Below are positions 34,179 to 45,924 of a stretch of 64,000 nt of DNA, in pieces. The number at the start of each line of letters is the position of its first letter. The first letter of the stretch is position 1. The notes under the pieces are model-generated. The model had not been told where the DNA came from, did no database searches, and worked only from the letters and a program-made list of their open reading frames with translations. A program made the translations under genes and the position numbers. Source of the stretch: Castor canadensis (lineage: Eukaryota; Chordata; Mammalia; Rodentia; Castoridae); the NCBI RefSeq assembly GCF_047511655.1, contig NC_133390.1, forward strand, positions 128,703,583-128,767,582, given 5' to 3'.

Positions 34179-34709
34179 GGTTCCTTTTGTTCTATGTCTC
34201 TGACATTTGGTAACTCTTATCTTTTTGATAAGAGTTTTCCTATCACTTCAAGATGATGTCTCATTACTATTTTGATTTTCATTTCCCTAATAACTAGAGA
34301 TGTTGAGGAATTTTGCATACACTTATTAACCATTTGGATATCTTCTTTTGGGAAACATCAATTCACAGCCTTTGCCCATTTTTATTGAGTTTTTTAAATT
34401 GCTGTTGAGTTCATTATATATTTTGTACATTTTTCAGATGTACGGTTGATTTATAAATATTTTCTCATATTCTGTAAGTTGACTGGGTTGACTCTTCAGT
34501 CTGTTGGTTGCTTCCTTTGATGTGCAGAATCTTTTTAGTTTGACATCCCATTTTTTATATTTATGCTTTTGTTGTCTGGGTTTTATTGTGTGTCACATCC
34601 AAGAAATATCTGCCAACAACCATCCCATGGAGATTTCCCCCTATATTTTTGTCTAGTAATCTTACAATTTTAGGTCTTCATTAAGTTTTTAACCCAGAGT
34701 TGATTTTTT

Positions 34710-34924
34710 TTTGATAATACTGGGGTTTGAACTTAGGATCTCATACATGTTAAGCAGGTGCTTCACCACTTGAGCCACTCTGCCAGCCCTGTTTTTTGTT
34801 GGGTATTTTCAAGATAGGGCCTTGTGAACTATTTGCCACAGGCTGGAGTAGAACCACAATCCCCCTGATCTCTGCTTCCCGAGTAGCTAGGATTACATAC
34901 ATGAGCCACCAGTGCCCTGCTCAA
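34710..34924 (-). mobile_element. B1-ID dimeric SINE, antisense
   Basis: On the minus strand a B1 monomer ('cctagctactcgggaagcag', 'agatcagggggattgtgg') is followed by an ID-type unit ('gtggctcaagtggtg') and an A tail. The target duplication 'agttgattttt' occurs at 34698-34708 and 34925-34935. The internal RNA polymerase III B box is recognisable. Confidence 0.92.
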
Positions 34925-34990
34925 AGTTGATTTTTGTATACACTGTAAGATGAGGGTCTAACTTTATTCTCCACTTTCTTTGCATCTACA

Positions 34991-35354
34991 TTTGCTCATG
35001 TGACTAATTTCTAGACAATGGGTTGTTAAAGCTGTGTGCAACTTATAAGAGATATCCTTGAAGTGAGAAGTTCATTCCTTTTACCTTCTTTCATCCTGAT
35101 GTTCAGAGTATATGGTTCAAATGATGAACTGTTTTTTGTCATGTGGCCAAAACATTGTAGGGGTGGGAGAGCAGCAAGAGAGTTGGAGCTTCGTCCAAAA
35201 GAGAATTTAACAAAGCAAACACTTTTTACCAGTTTGGACTTTGGTGTAAAAATAAAGATAAACTTCTGCCTGTGGTAAGCCTCTAATATTTTTGTTGTCA
35301 AATGTGGGCAAATTCACACTCAAATATAACTTCTCTTTCGTGTTCATCACATCA
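34991..35354 (-). repeat. unassigned old repeat inside L1M
   Basis: 'ctagacaatgggttgttaaa', 'gctgtgtgcaacttataaga' and 'gatatccttgaagtgagaag' look like an old dispersed repeat inserted in the L1. The family is not recognised and the ends are approximate. Confidence 0.4.
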
Positions 35355-35420
35355 ACTTAGCTGATTTACCCCAGTACTATTTATTGATGTAAGATCCCTT
35401 CCCTTACAGAAAGAACTCTG

Positions 35421-36089
35421 CCTTAGAAATGAGTCTTCTATTTTGTACTTGGCTTGGGGAGTTCAGCCCTTGTTTTTGACTGTCCAGGCCTAACTGACAC
35501 ACCTACATTTCCCAGATAGGCACTTGCAAACCTTCCCCCCTCATTACTTAAGTGTTATCACTGCTGTGTCCACCAAATCTCCCAGTTAAATATAATAGCC
35601 TGAGACTTGGTCACACTTGAACACACCCTGAATATTTAATAATTATGTATGTGTAATTTGTAATAGAAATGATCCATAGCTTTAAAAGCAGATTTTAAAG
35701 GTCACTGATTTAAGACAGATTAGCAACAACAGTGGTATTTACCAGAGCCACAGATACCAACAAAATCTTCTGCCACTGTCTCCCTGGGGCTCACCGTCTA
35801 GCAGAGGTCTCCACCAGACAGTAGAGGATTGAAAGTCAGAGCCCAACGTCTGATTTCAATTACTTCTGAAGTTTGCTATTTACATCAACAAGCCTTGCAG
35901 AGAAAGAATGGAGTCAAACACTTTATAAAAGTGCATTAGGCCAGATTCAACCATTTCATCTTTAGGGAGTTCAGAACCTCATCATTTCTCACCTGGTTTA
36001 TCTTGGCACTTTGTAACTGCTGTCTGCCTTTAGTTTCATCCTTTACTGTCCTGCCTCCTCACTTTTGCCAGTGTGAACTTTTAATAAGG
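35421..36089. other. no recognisable feature
   Basis: Anonymous sequence between two L1 remnants. Confidence 0.4.
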
Positions 36090-36737
36090 CAAAACTAAAA
36101 TATATAAGGACTCAATAACAAGTCAACAAATAATCACCTGATTAAAAAATGGGCAAAACATCTGCATGGACATTTATTTTAGAGAAGAAATTTGAATAGA
36201 CAATAAATATGAAAAAATACTCAACATCACTAATCAGGAAAATGCAAATCAAAACTATCATGAGATAACTGAGGCAAGCGAAGACACATACAACTTAATA
36301 TTACATTTCAGATCGAACATTTTTCTCCCTTTCTCTGAGCCTTCTTTTCAATTGCAAATATGTGCAAATAATTCACACTTTAGCACAGGGACAGCTCAAA
36401 CCACCAACTTAGCCCAGCGACCACACAAACCCCTCCTCACCCTTGATTATTGGTGATCAAGAACCACCCAGGTTTTTTCCATCTTATAGGTTAGTGCAGG
36501 TTTTCAAAGCACCTAGATACAGGAAGAATTTTCTGTCTGCTTCCACCTCATTCCTAGTCATCATAACCTTTTGTAACTTTTCCCCCTAACCTTTAATAAA
36601 CTTTTGTTATCACCCTTGCTATGTTTACATATCCTCCCTGGATGCATTCATGTGAGACATAAGAATCTGGATTTTTTGTTTATTAGTGACTACAACAATA
36701 TCACACTTGCTAGAATGGCAGTATTAAAAATTGAAAG
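36090..36737 (+). repeat. old L1 (ORF2 C-terminal region), split by LTR
   Basis: Sense L1 wording: 'aaaaaatgggcaaaacatctg', 'actcaacatcactaatcagg', 'aaatgcaaatcaaaactatc', then after the LTR 'tcacacttgctagaatggc'. The host sequence is continuous if 36270-36697 is removed. Confidence 0.8.
36270..36697 (+). mobile_element. solo LTR, 428 bp
   Basis: TG...CA unit ('tgaggcaagcg' to '...gactacaaca') within old L1. It holds 'aataaa' at about 36595-36600 roughly 100 bp from its end. The flanks ataac (36265-36269) and atatc (36698-36702) agree at 4 of 5 positions. No primer-binding site or internal sequence follows, because L1 resumes directly. Confidence 0.68.
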
Positions 36738-36915
36738 TCACCAGGCAACTATAATCCTAGCTACTTAGGAGGCAAAGATCAGGAGGATTGCAGTTTGAAG
36801 TCAGCCTGGGCAAATAGCTCACAAGACCCTATCTCCAAAAACTAATCACAAAAAAAGACTGGTGGAATGGCTCAAGGTGTAGGCCCTGAGTTCAAATCCC
36901 AGTACCAAAAAAAAA
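36736..36915 (+). mobile_element. B1-ID dimeric SINE
   Basis: The B1 part 'taatcctagctacttagg', 'aggaggattgcagtttgaag' and 'cagcctgggcaaatagctc' is followed by an A-rich linker, then the ID part 'ggtggaatggctcaagg' and 'gagttcaaatcccagtacc' and an A tail. A short 'gaaagt' lies on both sides. The A and B box positions of the tRNA-like unit can be seen. Confidence 0.93.
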
Positions 36916-36994
36916 GAAAGTAACACGTTAAACCAATATTTTGATTATATAATATACAGTTCACTATAATACATTTATGAGACTTTCTCAACAT

Positions 36995-37215
36995 TCTTTG
37001 AACCATCTCTAAGGAGGGTCAATATGGTTGAAGCATTATGTATTCATGTATGAAAAAGGAACAATGAAACCTGTTGAAACTGCTCTAAGAAGTGGGGCAG
37101 ATAAAAGAGAAAGATAGAGGGGGTGACTCTAACTATTGTAAGCACTTTTGTAGATGTCATAATGTAGTCCTGGTACAATAATAATGTAAACTAAAAAAAA
37201 TTATTTAAAAAAGAT
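36995..37215 (+). repeat. middle-aged L1 3' UTR end
   Basis: 'caatatggttgaagcatta', 'atgaaacctgttgaaactgc', 'ggtgactctaactattgtaa' and an A-rich tail correspond to the same 3' UTR as the copy at 45.9-46.3 kb. Only the 3' end is present. Confidence 0.7.
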
Positions 37216-38845
37216 TTATATTTTGTTTTTCCATTTGTTGAGTTTTGTTTCACTTATTCATTTAAAAATGATGTCTGGGTTCCCTTGAAAGAGACTTTAA
37301 ATCTGTCCTAAACTTCCATAAACTAGTTTGGATTAAATAATTCTTTTTTTTCATTAGTAAAAGCTAGTGATGAATGGTTATATTTTTCAAGCCCCTTTGT
37401 TCTAACCAGAGTAACTTTTGTGCTCAAGCTAATTTAGTGATGTGTGTATGTAAACCAGAAGTTTCACTTTAACATTATGGCAGATAGATGAGCTAAATAG
37501 CAATTTACATTTCCTTATTATTTCTCCCATTCTCCCTCATTATCAGCATGATTAATATACTGAGACCTTAGAGTAGTGTCCACTGTCTGATGCAAAAATG
37601 AGAAAACAAGTCTTATTCCTAAAATGCTTATGCTTAATTGAGGAGCTTTTAAGTTTTAAGCTTTTGAACGAGAAAAATCAGACACATTTTTTTTGAAAGA
37701 TTGACTTTCGATGATGTAAGACTGACAGTCCTGAGGTCTGTTTGTGCCTGCGCAATCCAGAACATTGTCCTTCTCTGGCCAGTGAGTACCACCACAGCCT
37801 CCTCTCTGCTCTCTCCATTTCTCCTTTAAAACACTTAAGATTTTGGGAACCACTAGACATTGCCCCAAGCATCTGCTGTGCCTGGAGCACCCTTTTCTGT
37901 ACTCAACTCTCATTTCTCCTGTCACCTCTTGGGAAAGGCTTCCTTGACTCCAGAGCCTAGAAAGTCCCACTCCTAGAGCCTGTCCCTCTGCTACAGTGTC
38001 ATACAAGTTTCATGCTTGCCTGTCTCCTTGTGGAACTTTTACACAACAGATGGCAGGAAACTCACTCATGTAGTCTGTCCAAATCATAGAAAGTTTCATG
38101 GCTGACCCAAAGAATGAATGAAAGTTCTGAGAATAGAAGCAAGGGTTGGGGGGTGGTGGCAAAAGGATTGAATAGGTAGCCAGTCTGGATGAGAGATACT
38201 CAGAGCTTGACTGTAGGCAATGGAAATGGGTGAATAGGAGAATGTTTGATTTTTCAGAGGAAGAGTTATGATAGCGGCCATGACTGGATGTCATGAGCAA
38301 TGGAGAACAGAACATCAAAAGTAACAGAAAATTTTGGTCTAGATGTGCTTGGAGGATAGGAGGAGGTAATAATGAAGGTAGAAACAGTGTTCTTACGGAA
38401 ATTGAGTGTAATAAAGAACGTAGTGTTGTAGCCATTTATATAGTTTCAAATATCTTCTATTGGATATTTCTTCCTTCTGTTGAACCTAAATTTCCAATAT
38501 GTAATTTAAACTCAGTTTGATATAAAATTCTCTTGTTTTCATTTTAGAATGTGTTTGTTTGAAGGTAGAAATAAATACTTGAAAAGAGTAAACAGTTAAA
38601 AAATTAAAATATGAATAATTTACAAGCTGTCAGTTATTTTGTTGATTGCTAAATTGTGTGTTCATGGAATGCTCGTTATATTTAAATATCTCCTGCAGTG
38701 TTTTAAGGGATACATACTTTCTTACCTGACTTTTGGGTATAGGTTTTATTTTTGTTTATATTGTTCCCAGTTTGTTTTTTATTTTTGAAAGAATGACTAC
38801 TATTTTTCGTAAACATATATGTTAATTTTTAATAAAAATGTAGTG
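37216..38845. other. no recognisable feature
   Basis: About 1.6 kb unassigned. Frames at 37656-38435 on the minus strand (116 and 141 codons) have no recognisable domain and partly overlap each other in different frames. Confidence 0.4.
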
Positions 38846-38849
38846 AAAT

Positions 38850-39720
38850 GGGGCATGTGAGGAAGAAAAAAAATTATGTAAAATCCTACTACTCAGAAAC
38901 AACTATTTTTCAATATTTGTAAATACAAGCAGATCATACATATATAATACTATATATATAACATTTATGATATATATTCTCTATATATTAAATATGGATA
39001 TAAAACCTAGATAGATAGATGGAGACATGGACACAGAAAGAGAGAGTGTAAACAAAAATACAGAGGTTGGGATCATAAAGCATGTGTTATTTTTACTGGA
39101 AATATGTTTTAAATTTTTCTTTAATTTATCAGAGATACGTTTGTAATGAAATTAAAGGAATCCATGATATCATCATTCTTCATAGTTGCTTAGATTAGTT
39201 TTGTATTTAAATGAATTTAGTGCTACCCAGCAGACCTTCTTTTATCTGTCTCATTCCTGTTGTTTATATTTGATAGATTTCTTTACAAGTAGTATTTCAT
39301 CCTCTAGTATTTTTTGCAAGAAAGTTTCATATATGCTGGCTTTTCTAAGTTATTGTATACAGGAGAATGTCTGTTTTCTGCTTTTACATTTTATACTTGA
39401 AGGAATACTTGTGGAGCTTTTTTTTTCTCAGAGCATTTGAAACTACTTGTCTGCTACTTTCTGTTTTTATAGCATTGCTTTGGATAAATCTGAGGTCGAC
39501 ACTTATTTCTTCCTACTTGAATTCTGGTTTAATGTTTCCTTTTTTAACCATTGTATTATGAACTGCAACACAAAAACCCACAAAACAGGAGACAAGCACC
39601 TATGTATCTCTCACTCAGATCAAGACAGAGCATTCCAGCACTCTCCACTGTCCTCTCTGGACATGAATAAAAGCAACTTCTCATGGAGTGCTCACCTCCT
39701 CCTACCCTTGGCTTTCCCAG
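38850..39720 (-). repeat. old L1-like sequence, antisense, diverged
   Basis: 'aaaatcctactactcagaaa', 'gtattttttgcaagaaagtt', 'gtctgctactttctgttttt' and 'gctttggataaatctgagg' have the feel of antisense old L1. An AT-rich run with TATATA words (38938-38995) lies inside. The call is tentative. Confidence 0.4.
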
Positions 39721-39757
39721 ATCTTGTGAGAGTAATTATTTTCAACACCTTCCAGTA

Positions 39758-39835
39758 TTATCTATCTCTATCTAATCTATATCTATATCTATCTATCTAT
39801 CATCTATCTATATGTTATATATATTTTGTATATAT
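39758..39835. repeat. (TATC)n microsatellite
   Basis: Imperfect tetranucleotide 'tatc' array with 'taatc' interruptions, followed by TATATA sequence. Confidence 0.92.
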
Positions 39836-40114
39836 TTTCTACTAGCTGTTTGTAGTGGGTGGGTTGTTCTGAATTATACACACCATCCACCATGCCAAAA
39901 GCTAAAGTTCCCAATTCAAATTTTACCTTGAATTTGAGTAATTTTGGTAGGATCTGATTTTGGTATCCATCGTCATTTATTTATTTGTTTTATTTTCCTG
40001 AGGGGAGGGGAAGTTACTACCCTTTTAATGTAATTGTTTACATCTTAAACTTGCTTAGTTCAACAATTGAATTTTTGTTATTGCCTATTAGTTCTTTAAG
40101 AACAATTTTACAGG

Positions 40115-40250
40115 GTTGAAAGCATGGCTCAAGTAGTAGAGCATCTGGCTAACAAGTGAAAGGCCTTAAGTTCAAATCCCAGTACTGCAAACACTCTCCC
40201 CCCAAAAAAACCCAAACCAAACAAACCAAAAGAAAAACCAAAAACAAATT
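40115..40250 (+). mobile_element. ID-type SINE monomer
   Basis: 'gcatggctcaagtagtagag' (A-box side) and 'ttaagttcaaatcccagtac' (B-box side) are followed by an A/C-rich tail of about 55 bp. This is the tRNA-Ala-type unit without a B1 partner. Confidence 0.88.
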
Positions 40251-40284
40251 GTAGGGGAATGAATTTTCTTTATCTTCTATATTT

Positions 40285-40960
40285 GCCAACATCTATATAA
40301 ATTTTTTTTAAACTGAGGTCTTGTTGAAGTGTTTCACCCATACACAAAATTGCTCAACTTTTGAGTGCATAGCTTAATGGATTTTCATAAAGTACAAACA
40401 TGTATGCAATACTAGATTCCCCAAAGTCTCTGTTGTGCTTCTTCCCTAAAGCTTCCATTATTTTAACTTCTAACACCATAGATTAGCTATGCTCAATTTT
40501 GGACTTTATGTAAATAATGGAATTCTACTGTATGCAGTCTTTTGTTTCAAGCATCCTTTACTCAGCAGTACATACCTGTTATTCATGCTATCCATGTTGT
40601 TTATTCATTATGACTGTGTAGTATTTGATTGTATGGTTAATATTATAATATTTTAAACTTTGTTTATGGACTTTGGAACGTTTTTTGAAGGTAGTCAAGG
40701 TTATGAACATTCTAGCACATGGGGCTCAGTGATCCTGAAAGGCAGACCGGCAGGTTCATTGAATAGGTTCTTGCTCAACTTTAGCAGCTACTTTGTAATG
40801 GTTTTACAAATTATTCCCTCCCAGTAACAAATGCTAGAACAGGCATAGTTTTTCCACATGTCTCCCTGACTTGGTATTTGTTCATTTTTTTTCAGTTTAG
40901 CTATTCTGGTGGAAGATTTTGAAATAAACATTATTCATTCTTTGTCCATGCTGTGATCTC
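40285..40960 (-). repeat. old L1, antisense
   Basis: Antisense L1M-type wording: 'gcttaatggattttcataaa', 'gcatcctttactcagcag', 'gactgtgtagtatttgattg'. It is similar in content to 7865-8515 and 51480-52200. Confidence 0.65.
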
Positions 40961-43490
40961 AATGTCCAAGGACTTATTTCTGTATTTTCGATACAGGACT
41001 TCTTCTTTTCAGTCTCAGTTCTGTCATCTCTAAGGTAAGGTGTACTATCTTGACAAATTTTTCCTTTTCACTTGGTAGCTAAACCCTTCTTAATGTGTTT
41101 CTCAAATAACATTTTTTGGGCAATTAATATCATGATGCAAATTCCCTTTCTAGGAAATCTCACCCTAAACTTCTTAACTTCTTGTTTGAGACAACCTGGG
41201 AAAATATGACAAGCAGTCCTATAGCTTGATGGACTGCTGGTCTTTCTTCTGCTCATTCTAGAAACACTGGTCACCTAGTGTCATTAAACAAACTTTAAGT
41301 GCACCACTTTCTTTGATTCGAAATTGGCCTTAAAAAATTGCTGGTAAGAGCAGAGTGTCATGGGTGGGAGTGTTGAGGTTTGAGGCCATACTGGAGCTGA
41401 TGCCACTCTTTTCTCTGCTTTTGATAACTATCAGCACTTTGATTTCCTGAATTCTGAGGGACAATAGGGCTATGTATGTATAGTAGTTTTATATCTTCTT
41501 GTTAACTTAAGAGCTGTGAAAACTAAACAAAACCAAGCTGTTTAGAGTCCTCATTTGAGGTTTCAAAGACCTGTGTGATGAATTGTCCTACAGCTCCTTC
41601 TCCATCAGGAAGGATGTCTCTGAAAGGCAAGCCCTCAGTTCACTCCCAGGCCATCCTGAGCCATCCAAAACCATGTCAGAAAATGGCTGCCTGATGTTCT
41701 TTGACTGAAAGTGGCTCTGGATCCTCAGTTTTCTGCCTCAAGTTTGATGGTTCCAGAGCTCGCTCATTATTGTTGCTGTGCTGGTCATGGTAACAATGAA
41801 GAACCTACCAAGTTTCATTTTCCCATCTTTTCCCTGTTTTTCATAGCTAACCTCATGCCTGAAATGAGAATATTAGTGAATTTAAGTGGCGCAGGCTTTA
41901 TTCATGGTGATTTCCTTTTAGAGGTAATTCTGAGTAATGGGCTTTAAAGATGAGGAGAATTCAGATCAGAAATTCTCATTATCTTGTTCTCCATGGGAAA
42001 AAATATCTTAAGCATTTAAGGCCAGAGAAGAGGCAAGTCTTTCATTAATCATTCTAGTTGCTTGGCTGTTAATTGCACTTTTACTCCATCTACCCAGGTT
42101 TCCTCTATCTCTGCCCTTTAGTGAGATGGAGAGGTAAACTCCATGGGAGGTTTGATGCATCCATTGTAGATGGGTGGGTCAGAGGCATCTCACTGGGGGA
42201 TGGTGAGGTGGAAGCATTTGGGTCCTCCACCTAACACAAGGACATCCTCCCTACAACATCTGGGCCAAGTGCCCACAGGAGGACTCTTCACGAGCTTTAG
42301 AGATGTGAACCAGCACGCTCTCCTGAAACCCCCTCAAAACTAGGACTGTAGGAAGCCTTGGCCTTATAGGCCTGTCACTTTGAGCAGCACAGCTGGCAGA
42401 TGGATGGGAAAGGCAGCCATGCCCACCTACCTAATATCCAGGTTGAGCTTTATCATGTAATATCTGTGTTACTCAATGATCTCGGAATCTGATCCTGGCC
42501 TTTCAAAGCCAGGGTAAAATTGTGCATCAGGACTGTCCATAAGCTGAGGTTTGAGGAATGAGAGAAGGTTTTGTGTAGTTCTGAATGGCTCTGACTTCAG
42601 GAGGATTGGAACACAGACACAAGGGAGGCAAATTAGATTTTGCACCACACCTTTGGCAACCTTATTCATCTTCACTTTTGGTGTGTGGGGTTGCTTTCCA
42701 AAGTTCACTAGAGAAAGCCCAGACTCTCTGGCTACTCCCCTGGCAAAACTTCTGCCAAGGCCTGCTAATCTGGAAGCTTTAGGGAGCACATACCTGACTT
42801 CCAACTCATTCCTGCCTTGTGAAAGTGGGTGCAAGGCAGACATGAACATCTGTTGAAGGAGAAAGCAATGTAATCTTTTAATGGCTTTGTTTTACTGGGC
42901 TCTGATAAGATTGTATGGAACACCTAAATTTCATTCATTCTTTATCATCTTTATTGATTTTCACATTGACTATAATGTATGTCTAATAAAACTACTAAGA
43001 AAGAGAGACTGGTATATAAAGTAGTTCTTGGAAGAGTATGTAGCATTCTCTTGGAGCAGGGCCATGGCAGGATGCTAACTCCTCAGGCTGCCAATAGCAT
43101 GATACAGGTGAGATGGACCAGCACTGATGCAGATCCTCTTCAAGGTCATAAGGACATCTGACGATAAAGTCACGGTGTATTCTGTAGGAATAACGGTCCT
43201 GTGGAGGTACTAGGTGTGTGAGGTTGGCTTTTTATTCACCATGCTCCCCTCCTATGATGGGACATTTGCATCTGTGATGTAGTTAGACATTTCTCCCCTA
43301 CCCCCATACCTCTAACTGTAGATTGATGGTGCAGGTGAGCTCCACTTGTAGACCATAAAAGTGGAAGAGATGAAATCTAAGAAAGATAAATGCTTCTTTG
43401 TGAAGTCAACACATTAAACTCACTTTCAAACACCTGAGAGAAAACCCAGGGCTGCACTGAAAAATTTCCTCCTATATTTTCATTATTTAT
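40961..43490. other. no recognisable feature
   Basis: About 2.5 kb unassigned. Opposing frames at 42469-42856 (126, 101 and 65 codons) overlap one another and have no recognisable domain. Confidence 0.4.
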
Positions 43491-43495
43491 TTACT

Positions 43496-43614
43496 TATTT
43501 TTGGTTTTTGAGACAGAGTCTCATTATGTAGCCCAGGCTGGCATGAACTCATGATTCTTCTGCCTTAGTCTCCTGAGTGCTGGGATTACAGCAGTGTGTC
43601 ACCATGCCCAGCTG
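43496..43614 (-). mobile_element. B1 SINE, antisense
   Basis: On the minus strand: 'agctgggcatggtgacac', 'taatcccagcactcagg', 'catgagttcatgccagcc' and 'tgggctacataatgagac', ending in an A-rich tail (T-rich at 43485-43505). At about 113 bp it lacks the 29-bp internal duplication of murine B1. Confidence 0.92.
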
Positions 43615-44734
43615 TTTCTTCCTTTAAAAGAGATATATTTTTATGTTTTTCTAGAGAAAAAAATCCTATAGTTGTTTTGGATCTGTTTTAAATTTGAATA
43701 AATGAGTGGGGAGCAGGTGGATTATGCTCCTAGTGTCTCCACTGTCATGGATCTTCCTCTGCAGAAAGGAGAGAATTTCTCAGTGAAATAGTGAATTCTA
43801 AAACAGCGTGTTTCAGTAACACATTTTAGGAAACCCAGATTTCATCTCTTCTTGTTTTGGCAGGTCCTGATCTATGCCACTCTTCCTAAAAACAGAAGGT
43901 TGATTCATTCTAGTCACCAGGATTTGACAGATGGGAGGTACCTTGCTGGCAGTGGTCCTTTTGGGTGCCATCTCACATGGATGAGGTAGCTCAGTTGGGC
44001 TGGCCAAGTGCAGTACATGGAATGGAGCACTTTGTGAGGTTCAGGCAGGCCAGAGTGACAGTCAGCATGAGTCTCAAAATGTGAAGACGTTTTTCTGAGA
44101 TCCCGCATGAGGTTGACTGAAATGTCACAGTGCTGTTACAAGTTTGTTTATTCTAAGACTTGAGCAAGCTATAATTAGTTATTCAGATACTTCTACTAGA
44201 GACCGATATGCACAAAGGATATAAAGCAAAATTCTGCAATTGAAGAAGTGTTATCCTGCCATTAGGTCTTGACTTCAATCTTTTATTTAAATAAGCTTTG
44301 GCCTGGCTTTTCTGCCATGGTGCCCGTATGCCTCTCCCATCATGTTTTATGGGATCTGGCCATGGTTTCTCTACTGGACTGCAACTCTTTAAAGAGCAAG
44401 AAGCTAATGAAGATACCCCAGGAGATGGTATTTTTTCCTGGTCTTATTCATCTGGTTAGCTGTCAGTCCCTTTGACTGTTTGGCTGCAAACCACATCCAC
44501 ACCACATGTAAGCATCCATCCACACATGTGCACACATGTACTGTTGCATGCAAGCACGGGTGCATGGGTGAATATATGTGCACACAAGTACTAGAGCATG
44601 CATTTTCATTGTGACTTTGATGGGTATTTCCCACATTTTAAAATTGTCTTGCAGGATACTATGCAAATGAGATGTTTAGGAATGAAATAGAAAACTAAAG
44701 GTGGTAGTAGGAAATCATATTTCATGTTATTTTT
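43615..44734. other. mostly unassigned, Z-prone tract
   Basis: No gene or repeat named. 44508-44605 is rich in alternating CA/TG and GCATGC words. Overlapping frames on the minus strand there reflect this composition. Confidence 0.4.
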
Positions 44735-45435
44735 CTCTTGCTTTTGTTTTTATGGTACAAAATAATGAATTATTATGATATTTTCATACTTACATACTAT
44801 GTGATTCAATCATATTTACCCCCATCATCTTCTCTTGTCCCTCTCCAGCCTCTGTTTAGTTCCCCCTCCCAACTAGTATCTCTTCTGCTTTCATATATCT
44901 TTCAAAAAAATCTAGATTCTGCATATGAGAAAAATATTTGATATTTGTCTTTCTGAGTCTGGCTTATTTTGCTTAACATGAAGATCTCCAGTTCCATCCA
45001 TTTTTCAGCAATTTCATTCTGGTTTATGTGTAATACTCCATTTTGTGTATATTTCATATTTTCTTTACCCATTTATCTATAGATGTGCACAGATTCCATG
45101 ACTTGGCTATTGTGAACAGAGTTGCAATAAACATGGATATGCAGGAATCTCCCTTGTATATTGATTTACACTCCTTTGAATGTACACCAAGAAGTGGTAC
45201 AGCAGGATCATATAGTAGTTCCAGTTTTACTTTTTTTTGAGGAACTTCCATAGAGGCTGTACTAATGTATATCCCCATGAACAGTGTGTGAGGGCTCCTT
45301 CTACTCCCCATCCTCACCAGCATGTGTTTTCTTGATGGCAGCCATTTTGCCTTGTGTGAGATGGGTTTTCAGTATAGTTTTGGTTTGCATTAAGGATGTT
45401 GAACATTTTTTCATATGTTCATTGGCTATATTGTA
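44735..45435 (-). mobile_element. middle-aged L1 3' end, antisense
   Basis: Antisense landmarks: 3' UTR 'acaaaataatgaattattat', 'ctccagttccatccattttt', 'acttggctattgtgaacag', 'gcaataaacatggatatgc', 'accaagaagtggtacagcag' and 'tcctcaccagcatgtg'. An 89-codon frame (45054-45323) is an ORF2 C-terminal relic ('YDPAVPLLGVHSKE'). The copy is truncated at 45435. Confidence 0.87.
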
Positions 45436-45924
45436 TTAAGTAGATAACAGAATATAGAGAAACCAATAGTAGGATTGATGAATTTTATTTAATGGTTGTA
45501 TTTGAATTCTGTGTATCCAAGGAAGAAGTGATGGAAAGCATAAATAGATATTAATTTATCTGAAAATGAGAAAAATGACAAATGGAATTTTCATTCTTTT
45601 CTTTTCTTTTTAATTTTTAAAGATTTAAGACTGATAAAATAGATAAAAATTCACAAACATGATTAGAGAAATAAAAGGAAATAATAAAGTACCTTATTAA
45701 GAGTGATTAAGGAGGTGTAACTAAGTAGTCATTCATATAAACATATACACATAGATCAGAAAAAGTAGCATTCTATGCCAATACATCCATATGGATGAAA
45801 AATAATTTTATGGAACAATATAAAAACAAATGGCTACAAGAGAAATAGGAAAACAGAATAGAAATTATGAAAACTATCTGAATATAATCCTTAGAAAGAT
45901 GTCAGGCCTATCAAATTATAGGGA

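Larger units (their letters stand above)
32040..35420 (-). repeat. old L1 (L1M-type) host, split by insertions
   Basis: Antisense old L1 can be followed through 32040-32627, 33056-33177, 34179-34697, 34936-34990 and 35355-35420. Ordered landmarks are 'ataatatcctctggattcac', 'tagatatatactcagagact', 'gattttcatttccctaataa', 'tgcagaatctttttagtttg', 'gtatacactgtaagatgagg' and 'ccagtactatttattgatg'. Four foreign segments interrupt it: an L1 piece, a 1.0-kb LTR, a SINE and an unassigned repeat. Confidence 0.8.

Noticed and set aside
33191..34206. 15-bp inverted repeat (atgtcagaaacatag / ctatgtctctgacat) around the 33-34 kb element, suggesting a DNA transposon
   Set aside because: The right arm is ordinary old L1 sequence and the left arm lies inside the LTR end. 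The TG...CA borders and the ggtt flanks fit an LTR better, so the inverted repeat is chance.
37656..38435. Minus-strand frames of 116 and 141 codons as host exons
   Set aside because: No domain, no convincing splice context, and overlapping frames of equal quality on both strands.
42469..42856. Three overlapping frames (126, 101, 65 codons) on opposite strands
   Set aside because: Mutually exclusive, compositionally ordinary and without recognisable motifs.
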